From Dactylellina haptotyla (Eukaryota > Ascomycota > Orbiliomycetes > Orbiliales > Orbiliaceae), in NCBI GenBank assembly GCA_031310005.1, contig CM062382.1, positions 558,001 to 622,000 on the forward strand: a DNA stretch of 64,000 nt, written 5' to 3'. Made by a program: the position numbers and the translations under genes. Below, piece by piece: positions 36,931 to 48,579 of the stretch. Numbering within the stretch: the first letter of the stretch is position 1; each line of letters starts with the position of its first letter. The notes under the pieces were generated by a model. The model saw nothing but the letters and a program-made list of their open reading frames with translations. It made no database searches and was not told the origin of the DNA.

Positions 36931-37915
36931 CCTTAGTCTTTGTAAATTTATATATAAAGGCTCATTAATGCATTGGGAAACATTAAAAGAAATTTATGTG
37001 ATGATTAGAGGCATATTCGTTTAAATGCTAGTACTGCTAACGTCACAATTTTATGCCTGAAAGATGTACAGACCTCTAGTTCTGTTATTCTAATGTTATT
37101 AATTATATTAGCTCTGTGGTGATGTAGATCCGATAAATATAAACAGCTGATGCCAATTTAGACATACCTATCCCTAAGGTCAATGCTTGAAATCGATTAG
37201 TTCTAGTTCCACCCAAATTTTCTACTAGATTCCAACTAGTTGATACATTTTATATTCAATATGACGAGAACTACGTTTTCTTTGAAATCATTTGTGTAGG
37301 TGACCAAATGCTTCCTTCGCTTCCTTCATACTTTCATCGCTTCCTTTTTATTAATTTGTTTTAAATAAATGTTAGTAAACAATGAAATGAAAAAGCACTG
37401 AATATACTCATTAAAATATCATATGAGCTATCCTTGAATCCTGCACTATACATACCACAAGACTAACCAGACTTAGATTGCTAGACATGCGCCACACAAA
37501 CGCATAGGATCCTTCAGTTCGACCTGACGCCTCCACAGCCACATATTTCAAAGGCGCAGCTGGACTTTTGACAATGTTGGGGTTCCTGCTCTTATTTTGG
37601 CCTGAACTTTTGCAGGTTGGAGGTACATTTATCTTCAGCCTCCCCGCCTGAGTGGTTGGGATATTGTCTCAAGGACTCCAACATCTTCGTGAATTGTCGC
37701 ACACGTACACGACTTATCTAGCTCGCGAGTAATCTTACCCAAGAACATATCAATAACGATATCAAACCAACTAGCCAGCCGGCAGCGTAACACCATGCGG
37801 GTGAAAAGTACTTAGTAACTCAAAGAACTAGACTCGCGCTTGGCATTTACTTGCTACCAGAACAGCGAATCCTAAAATCTGGATTTCTACATTAAATTTA
37901 CACAACACACTAGCC
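36931..37915. other. Intergenic between array gene C and the Clr5 gene
   Basis: Nearly 1 kb, AT-rich in its first half. No intact array member is visible. TTCAGCCTCCCC at about 37634 resembles the core of the array block but only over eight bases, 280 bp before the Clr5 start. Confidence 0.45.
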
Positions 37916-40228
37916 ATGCCTTCTAGCAGAGCACCTAAAAGGCGACAGGCCAGACCCATACCTGAGGGAGAATGGAATAAACGACGGGGGGACTTTACTA
38001 AACTCTATGTTGAAAAAAAGCTCAAGCTCCACGAATGTATGGAGTTGATGGAGAGTCGCCACAAGTTCGTTGCAACGTAAGTTTGTCAATCTTCAATCAC
38101 AAGCGCTCGAGCAGATCTGAGCGGATAGAGCTTCCTTGGGACAATGGATATACAACAACCACACATATCCTGGTCTCGCAGGGCCCAGGGCAGTCCCCGA
38201 CAATTACACTTTAAGAGACCAACATATCCCAACTGTAACATAATCTGGGATGTTATTTGTTGCCTAGAGCCCTTTAACTAATCACAACGTAGTCGCCGTC
38301 AATATCTCCAAAAGATCCAAGAATGGAGTATCGAGAAGAAGGTTAAACCTGCTGAGATGAAAGTTGCAGTAAGGAAAGTTCTGGAGCGCTGGGTCTATGA
38401 AGGGAAAGATACATGTATCCAAGTTCGGGATATAACCATAACAAAGGACAAGATGAAGCGATTTCTGAAAAGAGAAAAAGACCAGATGCAAGGGTTCCTC
38501 CTAATACAAGAAACACCTGCCAGGATATCTCGCGCGGATACGTCTGCCCCTCAGACTGCTGGGAATAGCTGCAATATCACGATCACCAGTGGAATATATG
38601 CAAGCTCTTTAAGAGCCCAGGAACCCTTGATACCAAGTCCGAAGTATCTTATCAAAGGTGTCAAGTTCGGAAGAGATAAATCTATTGCCAACCTTCGCAA
38701 GGCGATGGTAACTTCCCAGGAGATACTGATAGATGACAGTCGCATGCACAGGAATCCTTGCAATCCTCTGCACCCAACTTTTGAACTACCCACTTGGTGG
38801 AATATCCGTAAGCCTCCCTATTCTTTTCATCGTAGAACTGTAAAGCTACATAACTTTATTTGTCTTTCGTTTGCTTACAATGGAATTCGTCCGGCCTTCA
38901 CCAGCAACACCTTCGTACGCCTATCGCATATTTACTCCTGCCGAAGGTGCGAGAGGGTTATTCAGCTCATCCCTCTGCGAACCGCCAGTGATTGAATCTT
39001 TGAAAGACATTCTTGGTTCGCAAACTGTTTATGAACAAAGGACTAGTAGAACGCCAGAAAATAAACAAGAGGTATCTAAAATCTAGTCATCTAATTTAAT
39101 GGTCTATTAATCGTCAGTAAAGTAGACTGCTAAATCTATGATCATAGGAGTTCTCCCCAGCCTTATCCTCCAGTCTCCCGGAAACTGGTTACTGTTTCAT
39201 CTCTGCCTATTCAGAGGAATATAAATACGTAACTGCATACTCCTCGAACCTAGACGTGACAAGTATCATGCTCTTATGTGACAATATTCGAGCACAACAG
39301 AAGCTCGAATCAGTCGAAGGGATTGGGAGGATGTACCCGTGTTCTACATCTGACTGGCCTGGACTTTCAGAATATCTGTTCCAGCAGTATATCCATGAAG
39401 TTGGAAACGACGAGAAAGTTTCATCTCAAGAGAAAGAGCGGTGCTTCAACGTCTTAGAGCTTGTTTCCATGCTATGTCTCGGTGCGCTTAGGAGCCTAAG
39501 TCACACGCACGTGGCACTAGTTCCTTATAAGACCTATGTCAATTTATACAATTTCAGTCTTCCAGAAGAAGGTCTCTACTATCATCAGGACGGAATTTGT
39601 GCGTGCTGTGGAAAAGAGGTGGTAGTGCACTATGGTAAAGAGGTGAGTAATTTATTTCAATACTCGCGATTGTATGCTTTGTTAACTCGGTTAATTTTCA
39701 TAGAGCTCATCATCCAGACTACCTCCATGTCTACCGTTAGAGGTATCCCCAAAATCCATAGAAGCGCTCGAGGCAATATACAACAAGTTTGTCATCGTGT
39801 CGGAACTCGAAAGTGCAAACACACTACAAAGGATCGGTTCCCTCGTCTCGAATCCTTTCTTACCGCAAGCCTCTCCGTCAGCAATGCCACTATTCTACTG
39901 CGTAAATTCTGAACAGATCGAGGACGGCCAAATCGTCGAAGTTGGCAATACAGCTGCGAAATGCCAGTGGGACCTAGGCGTTTACCGTGGAAAACACACA
40001 CCCGACTCTTATGGAGAGATTGGGCAGCGTAAACTCTCATCGACGGATGGTTCAGGTTGTAGCTTTAATTTCGGAACGTCGGTGCCGATTAATATAGGGT
40101 CTCGGACGGCGCAGACGTCGCTGGATCTCGAAAGTGTGCCCGAGTTCAATTATGAGGAGTTTATGGATTGGTTCGAGGGAAATCAGGTACAAGATGAAAG
40201 ATATGGGCTTTGGAGGGAGAATTATTAA
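37916..40228 (+). CDS. Clr5-domain protein
   Basis: Five exons (37916..38076, 38293..38807, 38905..39071, 39148..39642, 39704..40228), 620 residues; all junctions are GT-AG and phase-consistent. The N-terminal Clr5 domain is clear: IPEGEWNKRRGDFTKLY, then LKLHECMELMESRHKFVAT, then (after the first splice) RRQYLQKIQEWSIEKKVKP. The domain is named after a fission-yeast protein needed for heterochromatic silencing and occurs widely in filamentous fungi, often joined to helical or ankyrin repeats; it is thought to bind nucleic acid or chromatin. The rest is not recognisable. It includes a region with two CXXC-like cysteines (CACCGKE) and an Asp/Glu-rich C terminus. The gene sits inside the TPR-like array on the same strand, which may be meaningful since such modules are often fused to Clr5 domains. 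Confidence 0.72.
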
Positions 40229-41639
40229 ACCTGGCCGCGGGATTGTCGTTGCAACAATTATTCTCGATATTGGAGTTTTGGTGTATTGTGGAATAGTTTC
40301 ATATGGATAGTGGGTAGGAGTTTTTCCTGATGGCGAAATACCAGTGTGCGGATTTTTCGAGCTGGATTACTTGTGCTTTTTTGGAGATCTTGGAATTTGC
40401 TTTATGGTTACCCAATGATTTGTATAGTCGTCAATATATAATCAGATTGAATCACATAGCTCGCGGCCAAGAGCTAGCTGGCTAGCCCAATATACCATGC
40501 ATCCAATCAAAAGCCACCATCCTTGGAAAGCAGTTTTGCTCATGGGAACCGCTTAAGTTTGAATGGTGTGGTTGACTGTGGCTTCATCAGATGTGTGTGA
40601 ACCGTACGAACGTGAGGGAGATCGATAGCTAGGATAGCATAAATAAAAAGCTCACGTTATATTTACTTAATTCCAGTGATTTTAGATCTAACTCGGATAA
40701 ACTAGAGTTTCTGCTCCTTCCTGCCTCCTTAACATCTTTGTAAGAATAGCCAGCGCCATGGACCTATATTGATGAATTGTTGGATTTTGTGGGTTGTTTG
40801 GGTTGTCAAAGCTGTGGATGCCATCTAGATGCGTCTGAAAGAGTTAAAGTAGTTGATGTCTATCTGTTATAAATATTGTAGTATTAAATTAAACAGTATA
40901 GTGCATTTTCTTCCTTTCTATGACCTCCATTCAGCTTAACTGGATAACATTATCATCTGGACTTTTATTGCGACCCAGACTCTCGCGGACGGCAGACGAG
41001 TAAAGGATCTAATCAGTCCGCAGATGATAAAAGTAAATTAAATTTGCGATTTACTGCGGGAGGCTCAAAAAATCCATGATGAATAATAGAGTATTTTACC
41101 GCATGGTTGTTATCAGATCTAGCTGTTTGCTAGAAAGTTTCAGCCTTCATATATGGCTCCAATATGCATAAGACTATTTTTGTTTTTTGCTTTTTCACTG
41201 CAAGATCATTAGCCGTAATAGCTAGAAAACATCTTTTGAGGCGGACCTGCAGTGAAAAGCGTGACAGCTCGAGAGTCTTAGCTAGGTAGGCTCATCCCCT
41301 CATCATCTCAGGGCAGTCACTATAGATAGCGACCTTTGATCTGAACACAACAAAATCCATCAACATATTTAGTACTATACCAAACTTTCCAACATACCCA
41401 GATCTCAAACCCTTAGGCTTCTGGCATATAAAAATTCGCCAAAGTACCTATTAGGACAGACCCCACAACTGCACGGCAAGATAGTTTGATGGCGCTAGAT
41501 ATTCAAACCTGACATAGGAGCTATGTAAACAAGGGTGAAGGATATACTTATAGCACAATATATTATACAAGATATCATATCGAGAAATATATTCTTTTAG
41601 TTTCTCACATTCTGGTTCCTGGGGCGTACCGCCGTGGCC
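40229..41639. other. Intergenic between Clr5 gene and array gene D
   Basis: AT-rich, no gene supported. It contains TCAGCCTTCAT at 41140 and CCCCTCATC at 41296, related to the blocks ahead of genes A-C. Confidence 0.5.
41140..41150 (+). promoter_or_regulatory. Conserved upstream block of array gene D
   Basis: TCAGCCTTCAT lies 500 bp before the ATG of gene D. Only the first eight bases match the blocks of genes B and C, so this is the weakest copy. It is followed 156 bp later by CCCCTCATC, as in B (75 bp) and C (51 bp). Confidence 0.3.
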
Positions 41640-42870
41640 ATGGCTCTCCGACCGAATAAAACCCATACCGGCCGTTCGATGGATCACGAAACCATGGCGA
41701 ATGCAAATGCCTTCAGGAATCATCCAAGGGAGACTTCGAATGTAACAGATTTAGTCCGGGGTACGGAGAATATGGCGTTGAGGAAGTCATCTCACCGTAT
41801 GAGCACGCATGAGTCCGATTCAAAGGTAATATCAGATTCGAGTTTATTGCCACCCAAACCAGCAGGCTTCAAAGTCACATATTGTTTGATAGACATCCTC
41901 ACCAGTCGTGGTTTTATAGCTTGTGGCACGATTCTTCATCTATACAGACTATTCCCATTTATAGACAACAAAAGTGCTATCGCTATATACAACGTTAACT
42001 CGTCCCCTTTTATTTATTATGAGTATCGCATCTAACAAACAGAGTAATTATTCATAGGTAGAAGATGTCAACGAGATAGAAAATACGACGCATAAGGTGT
42101 GGTATAATGAGCAGCCGACACCTATAGTTCAGCACCGGCACGAAATACAGAAAGAGAACCGATATGAAAACATCAGTGTTCAGCGTGCAACCAATCAGTT
42201 ACGTATAGTTACAAGACAACCTGCTTCCAACAACCCCGAGTCTCCAGTGGTTTCCCCTACGGAGCCGAACACTCCAAGTAGATCGAGACGCACCTCGGCT
42301 TCACATAAATCCATGAAGGACCTTTTCGACGATCTCGAACTCAAAAAGCTAGCATTTAACGAAAAGAGAGCCCTGTATCATGACCAAAAAGAGGAATGGG
42401 ACAAAGCAGAACTGTTTACCAGAGCAATGATCAAAGTTTTAAGCAAAAACCCTAAAGCAATATTACATATGGTCACAGAGCAAGGGATGAATATAACAGA
42501 CTGCTACCTGCTTCTGATGGCGGCCCAAACAAACCAGTCCAAGTGGGATGAAGCACTCGAAACAGCGAACAAAGTCACCGCGATTGGGTTAAAACCTGTA
42601 CACGAGTTGTTCTCGTTCGTGACGCCCACGATGGTCGATTTGGTACGGGCCAGGTTATACTATCAGCGCGGGGACCTCAAAACCGCAAAGGTTATCGCCG
42701 AAAATGGAGTTATGATCATGCAGGGGAAAAAGGGGAGTGTTGTCCACGCTGGGATTCTGGAAGCAGCACTTGAACTTGCTTATTACATTCTCAAAGGCCT
42801 CGGTGATGAGGCTGAAGCGGAGTTTTATATTTCAATGCATCCGCGATATTTGCGCCGCAGTAGGAGATAA
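41640..42870 (+). CDS. Array gene D: N-terminal motif and TPR-like module
   Basis: Two exons, 41640..41825 and 42058..42870, 332 residues, phase-0 intron of 232 bp, the same length as in gene B. Exon 1 carries MDHETMANAN, RETSNVTDLVRGTENMAL and ESDSK before the donor. Exon 2 begins VEDVNEIENTTHK and has a Ser/Thr/Pro-rich linker. The module spans residues about 151-326: LELKKLAFNEKRALYHDQKE, EWDKAELFTRAMIKVLSK, TEQGMNITDCYLLLMAAQ, KWDEALETANKVTAIGL, YYQRGDLKTAKVIAENGVMI, LKGLGDEAEAEFYISMHP. A short basic tail (RYLRRSRR) ends the protein. It is separated from gene C by 4.7 kb that contain the Clr5 gene. Function is unknown. Confidence 0.72.
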
Positions 42871-43111
42871 CCAGACGGGTATTATCTAAGCAGCGTTAGA
42901 ACATTTGTTACTGTGTCTACTATGGTGATTCCAAAGACTACCTAGCTAGTGTATAGGAGTTTACCGATATGATTATATATATTATCTTGCATTTTATTTG
43001 TTTATTTGGTGAAGAGGGGGCACATAGCTATCAGTATTTAGTTTGTCAAATCTTATGCTTTTGGTATTCCGCTTCTTTTATGTACATGTATATGGAAATC
43101 AATTGCTCTGC

Positions 43112-44822
43112 TTATTGTAAAAACCTACCGACTGGCCCACCAACATTCTCCGTATCTAACAAAAAGGTATCATGCCCGAACATACTTATATCCTCACCCA
43201 ACTCCACATGCTCCACGTTGGTATTACCGCCCTGTCTCAACGCATCGACTACCTCCCGCTGCTGCCACGCCGGGAACAAGATATCCGACTCCACGCCGAT
43301 GACCAAAACCTTATGATTCTTAAGTGCCGCAAGACCGGCAACAAGATCCTTCGGCGGCTGACGGGCAGAGGAACTCACATCAGCGGATTTTTCTTCTACG
43401 GCAACATCCTCCTGCTCCTGATAAGCTTGTTCCGGCAGCGTAAGCGTACACTGAGCACCCTCCAGATCACCACCGACCACATCTTCATTCCTCCTCATCT
43501 CGTACCCATCTCTTCTATCCCTCGCCGCGTCCTGCACACCTTTACTCAAATCGAACAGATCCATCGCCTTGGAAATATACAACAAACTATTCGCATCGTA
43601 CTCTAAACACCACTTCTCGCCCGCGTGGTCCAAGTAGGTTTCGATCAAGAAATCCGGACACAACGCCGGTGGTTGTGATGCATCTGCTCGTCGGCGGGAG
43701 AAGCGGTTCTCCCATTCCGGACCAGAGCGATACGTAACCGTTGCGATCTCGCGGGCGAGTTTCATACCCACGTGCGGTGGGATCGAGTCATAGTAGTGAC
43801 CGCGGGACCAATTTGGGTCAGACATCAGCACTATTACACAGAGAACCGATTAGCATCATATTCTTACCAACTATCAAACTCATGTAAGAGAAGCCATGGG
43901 AGCATACCCTGCCGCTGTACAAACCGCATGGCGATACTATACGGATGACTCCTCCCGCATCCACTGATACTGACCACCTTCCCTACCCTCTCTGGGAATA
44001 ACACCCCCGAAGCAAGTGACTGCATCCCACCCATACTGCTCCCCACGCTTGCTGCCAACTTTTCAATGCCCAGGTGATCGAGTAGGGTAAACTGCGCTCT
44101 GACCATATCCTCTAACGTGACAATGGGAAACTTGGTAGCATACGGCTGTCCGCTCGCCGGGTCGGGTGATGAAGGACCCGTGGAACCGTAACATCCACCG
44201 ATGACATTGGTGCAGATTATGAAGTATTTATCGGTGTCGAGGGCGTACGACGGACCGGGGCCGATGAATTTCTCCCACCAGCCCGGGGAAGGGTTCGCGG
44301 TTGTGGAATGGGCGTGGGAGGAGGCCGAGAGGCCGGTTTGTAGGAGGATCGCATTGGTTTTGGAGGGGTTGAGGGTGCCCCAGGTTTCGTAGGCGACAGA
44401 GTAGGTTGGGAGAGTGCCGCCCCAGTCGAGGTGGAGTGGGTTTGGGGAGACGAAGGTTTGGTAACCACCGGAGGTGTAACTATAATGTCAAGTTAGCAGA
44501 TGAATTGCGGATTTAAAACGGAGAACTATGGCTACCTAGGTTCCGGACCGCTTCCGCTGGTTCGCTTTGGAATTGTGGTTTTGTTCAAGAGGTTTGAAGT
44601 TCGGGTTTCTAGGGCGTCGAGGCAAGGAAAGGACATCTGAGGGTTCGAGGAGGTAGATTGAGGTTCTGTAGCGGTTCCATTTTGCCGGCCTGGTCTGGTA
44701 GAGTGTATGAGCCTTAGGTGGTTCGTGGGCAGTTGTGAAGGCTTTCGGAGTATGTTGGAAGGGTATCGCGAGAGGGATTTGAGAGGTTGCTGCCTGAGCA
44801 CGATGCGTTGCAGGGACTGCAT
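43112..44822 (-). CDS. cysA: MetX-family serine O-acyltransferase, mitochondrial (CysA-like)
   Basis: Three exons: complement(43112..43830, 43908..44479, 44536..44822), 525 residues. An alpha/beta-hydrolase fold acyltransferase. Its fungal relatives (Aspergillus CysA, fission-yeast Cys2) acylate L-serine to give the precursor of cysteine. The N terminus ([20 protein letters not shown]) is Arg-rich without acids, as in matrix targeting. Family marks: [20 protein letters not shown], the nucleophile loop [23 protein letters not shown] (joined by splicing), [12 protein letters not shown], and the catalytic Asp ([13 protein letters not shown]) and His (FGHDTFLLD). GSSMGGMQ and the mitochondrial leader favour the serine enzyme over homoserine O-acetyltransferase, but that cannot be excluded. 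A variable, Glu-rich insertion of about 60 residues precedes the last strand. Confidence 0.85.
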
Positions 44823-47204
44823 GGCGATGCGGCGATGTCGTCCGATTGCGGGGCACCGAGCAGTATCACGGTAAGGCCCAGCTGTATGTTACAATTTAAA
44901 CGGCAGAGTTGCAAAGGAAAGAATGATAGAAAGGAACGTATGAAGGGGCGTGGAGGAGTTTTCTAGTAAATTCGCGCGAGAGGGCCAGAGTCTCAGGTCT
45001 CAGACATTAGAAATTCAAATTGCCGTTTACTAATTGAAGTCGGCGGCGACCCGCGGTACCGGCGACCAACCCTGCCAAGCACCGTTCACTTCAAGCCGCA
45101 GAACAGAGCTGGACCGATGGCGTGATAGCTTAGCTGCAGGAGACTAGTATTCTTATGTTACACGGGAAGCACAGGTACGTTTGCCTGAACAAAAGCCCCG
45201 ATACTAGAATATTGGTATTAACATCTTGGTTATTTCTGGGCTGAGAAATCCATTCCACTCGGGCAGACACAACGATTGGGATCACAGGATAAGGATATCA
45301 GAGAATATGCCCAGGTATAAAACCTTGAGAACATGAATATATGCATACATGCACACAACTGGTTTCTTCTAATTCGGAAAAGGTCGAATCCCATTTACAA
45401 GATTATCAATTCCTCCTCAATCCCGGCAGATTGTAACCCTTCATAAATATAGCATAACTCCAACCGCTTCTAGCGATTTCGTGGTCCCGGCCCTTCTGGA
45501 GAAATCGTTTGAGCCGATCTATTTTGCATGGCGATATTGTCGATAATATATAATCTGATTTTGACAGCGTTCTGCGAACCAAGTTAGTAAGGCCAGGGTT
45601 TCGAAGAATCTAAATCGAACTTCCAAAAAACATAAAAGAATAGACTGAAAATATCATCCCACCTAATATTATTATCTTATTTCCCTTGCCCCGTAACCGC
45701 AAGAATAGATTCTCGGGGAGATAATTTCGGAACAGCCCATTCCCTCGGTCTCGCAAAGACGCTCCGAGGACGCTGTAGATTTAATACCTTACAGTCTTCG
45801 CAGCGGTCGCCTTCGATATCAGTCCGTCCTCTGCATCCTCTCGACTCATTCCGACAGGGGTACATCTCTATCTCGTTTCGTAGGCGTAGTTATTGGCAGG
45901 AATAGTATGCTAGTAGCCGCGAAGGTTTCTTCTAATAAGAGTTACAGTAAAATGTGATTATAATATTTTTGTCCAATATTTGCCACTTGAGAAAACTGTA
46001 CTCTGAAAACATCAGACGAAGTCAAGCGGGGGGACAGCCCACCTTGATATCGATATCCCGATATACGCCCCACACTAGCGAACTCCAAGGTTACATATCC
46101 AAGAACAAGCTAGACACCAAGCTAGGCCAACCGGGTATTCTAATATAAAAATTACCAACTAAATCTTGGTTTCGACAACGGGAGACGGGAAAAAAATGCA
46201 CCTCAACCAGCCTATCATGTGCACCTACCTCCCTGTGAGTGAACTGCACTGCCAGCACATCTTCCACCCAGCTGGCCGGCCCACAAAAAGCTAAATATCA
46301 AATTGTCTTCCGTGACGTCTATCTGCAGGCCTTCATGATTTCCGGATCGGCACCCCGTCAGCTGATATTCTGTTACCAGATTTCTATATATCCGGATATC
46401 TATCTAACAATCTAAGCATGTCTGCTAGCTAAACGAATCTATTCGCTAGGAAAGTTACTGTCCACCCCTATATCGACCCGTCTGATATACATACGCGGTC
46501 CCCGCATCTGCCGGCCAAACTATACCCCGCCAAAACCAAAACTTATATCAGACGGTATTTCTTTTGCTCACCGTTTCAATTAGAACTCCAAGGACAATCG
46601 ATCAATCAGAATGTACTAGCGGGATATCGATTCCCCGGATAATAACTTGTTTTGTTTGGAGAATAATATATATAGAAAAAATAGTTTCTTGGTTTTAATG
46701 GTTTCTGATACCATACTTGTATACAATTCCAAAAATATAAGCGTTTGTAAGAGAGAGAAAAAAAGGAAAAGGAGCCCACCTCCGTATGAAACGCCAATGT
46801 ATATGCTTTAAAAAGCAGTAGAGAAAAGCCAAAAAAATACCCAAAAGATCAGAAAGGGGAAAATAATAGATAAAAAAATTTTACAGGTAGAAGGGAGAAA
46901 GGAAAACAGTACACAAGGATAGTCGACTTTTCGTATTGCCTCTGCTATAAAGGCCTAAAAGCAACTTCTCGCCATATACGCGTCCCAGTATTTCTAAACT
47001 TTTTGGATACTTCGTATCCCCTATAACTCTTCCTAAACCAAGAGTGGGGACCGAGTTAAAGACCGCTCGAAGGATGCTGCTGTGATGTATATTTTTTGAT
47101 CGATAGCACAAAAGAAAAAGGAAATTCGTATTATTGCTGGTCGTAAATTTTTTGCAGTAAAAGAAAAGCTAAAGAACGAAATAAGAGAAAGAGAGCGATC
47201 ATGT
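44823..47204. other. 2.4-kb AT-rich intergenic region
   Basis: Promoter of the serine O-acyltransferase gene and 3' flank of the mannosyltransferase gene, both on the minus strand. Contains a 12-bp perfect palindrome ATATCCGGATAT at 46388-46399. Small open frames are not supported as genes, and no RNA gene was recognised. Confidence 0.5.
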
Positions 47205-48579
47205 TCACATATCGTTGATACCCAGTTTCTTTAGTTTCGCCTTTTGCTCGGCTTCTCCTTTGAGTCTGTTCGCCCTATCGTCTTCGGATTCTCCGATGTG
47301 GCGTTCGACTTCCGGTTTCCAGGAACCTTTGATAGAAAAGTTAGCATTCCGTCTATTTTTGATAAAGAAAGATTAAAAATGGATACATACCTTCAAACAA
47401 ATGCTTGACATAGGCCTGCGGATCATCGTCCTCACCGGCACCAAACTGGCCGACACCAGGACTGAAGCTGGTAACTGGGAGGACTACGACGTCACCCAAC
47501 TTTCTTGGCTCTTTCATACCCGTGAAATTCTTCCAGTCAACGGGATTCTCCTCCTCGACGACAAAGTAGTTCTCATCGTTAAAGTAGGCGAAGATGGTAT
47601 CCGTCCACGCTGCGGGACCGGTGAACTCGATGACGCTGTTCTGATCCTTCCTCAGCTTGCCCATCTTTTTCATCTGGAGTGTTTTCTCTGTGATTCGGGC
47701 GATGACTTCGCGAAGCACCGGATGACCGGGTTTCGATTGGATCGTCCATTGGCAGAACTGCAGTCTCCGGGAGTACCATTGCTTCCAGTCCGGTCTGTCG
47801 GGGTCAGCTTCGATGCCAATGATCAGGCCGATGGAGCTCATTCGGAAGTTTTGTGGGATCCATTTGGTTGCGGGTTGGAGAGCAGCGGTGTCAATGTCGC
47901 TGTAGATTCCTCCTCTGGCGAAGAGGATGAGATATCTGAAAAAGTCGGCCTTGAGGATCGGGGATGGAAGGGAGGTGAAGGCGTCTAGGACTTGCGGGAT
48001 GGAACCATAGAGGTGTTTGATCAAGTGTAACGCGACTTGATCGGTGATGACTTCATGGATGAATTCGGGGTGGTGGTGGGTCCAGCTAGCTTCCAGCGGT
48101 CGATAGGAATCTCGGAATCGAGGGTTCGCGACAGTGTACTTCCATGTCTGCCAGATGAAAGCTGGGAATTTGTTCGAGACGTCGTAGGGGAACTGGTAGG
48201 CGAGTTGGTCGCGGAGGGGCTCGTTCTTCATGTTTCCGGGACGAGGGCGTGGTGTCTTGTTGGATTTGCCCTGTGTGACCAGCTTGCCTGTGCCATCATC
48301 GGGTTTCTTCAAGAGAGAGCTCCCACCTGCAGATACGATAACTGTTAGTGCTTGTCCTTTCGGGTGGTGGTGAGAGGGGAGAATTCAAGTCATACTGAGG
48401 CCGTCTGCACCCTTTTTATCTCCAGCTACTTTATGGTCATCGCCAACCTCGGGTCGTTTCCCGCCTCTTATGCTTGATGCAATGTCGAGTGCTCCGTCGT
48501 CATGTCGTCGATGAGAGGTGAAGAAGAAGATGACTAGCACTATGGCTGATAATATGATGGCTCGCTTGACGCTCAACAT
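47205..48579 (-). CDS. Och1-type alpha-1,6-mannosyltransferase (GT32)
   Basis: Three exons: complement(47205..47326, 47391..48326, 48396..48579), 413 residues. A type II Golgi membrane glycosyltransferase. A short cytoplasmic end and membrane anchor (about residues 5-21, KRAIILSAIVLVIFFFT) are followed by a polar stem and the lumenal catalytic domain. GT32 signatures are intact: FIWQTWKYT, VITDQVALHLIKHLYGS, ILKADFFRYLILFARGGIYS and the metal-binding DXD in SDIDTAAL near residue 203. Enzymes of this branch add alpha-1,6-mannose to N-glycan cores (Och1) or extend outer chains (Hoc1-like). Which one this is cannot be decided. The last small exon encodes a charged tail (KPEVERHIGESEDD...KKLGINDM) and is joined by a canonical 64-bp intron. 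Confidence 0.88.

Noticed and set aside
46388-46399. Perfect palindrome ATATCCGGATAT as a regulatory site
   Set aside because: A single 12-bp palindrome in a 2.4-kb AT-rich region is not enough to claim function; no second copy near a promoter was seen.
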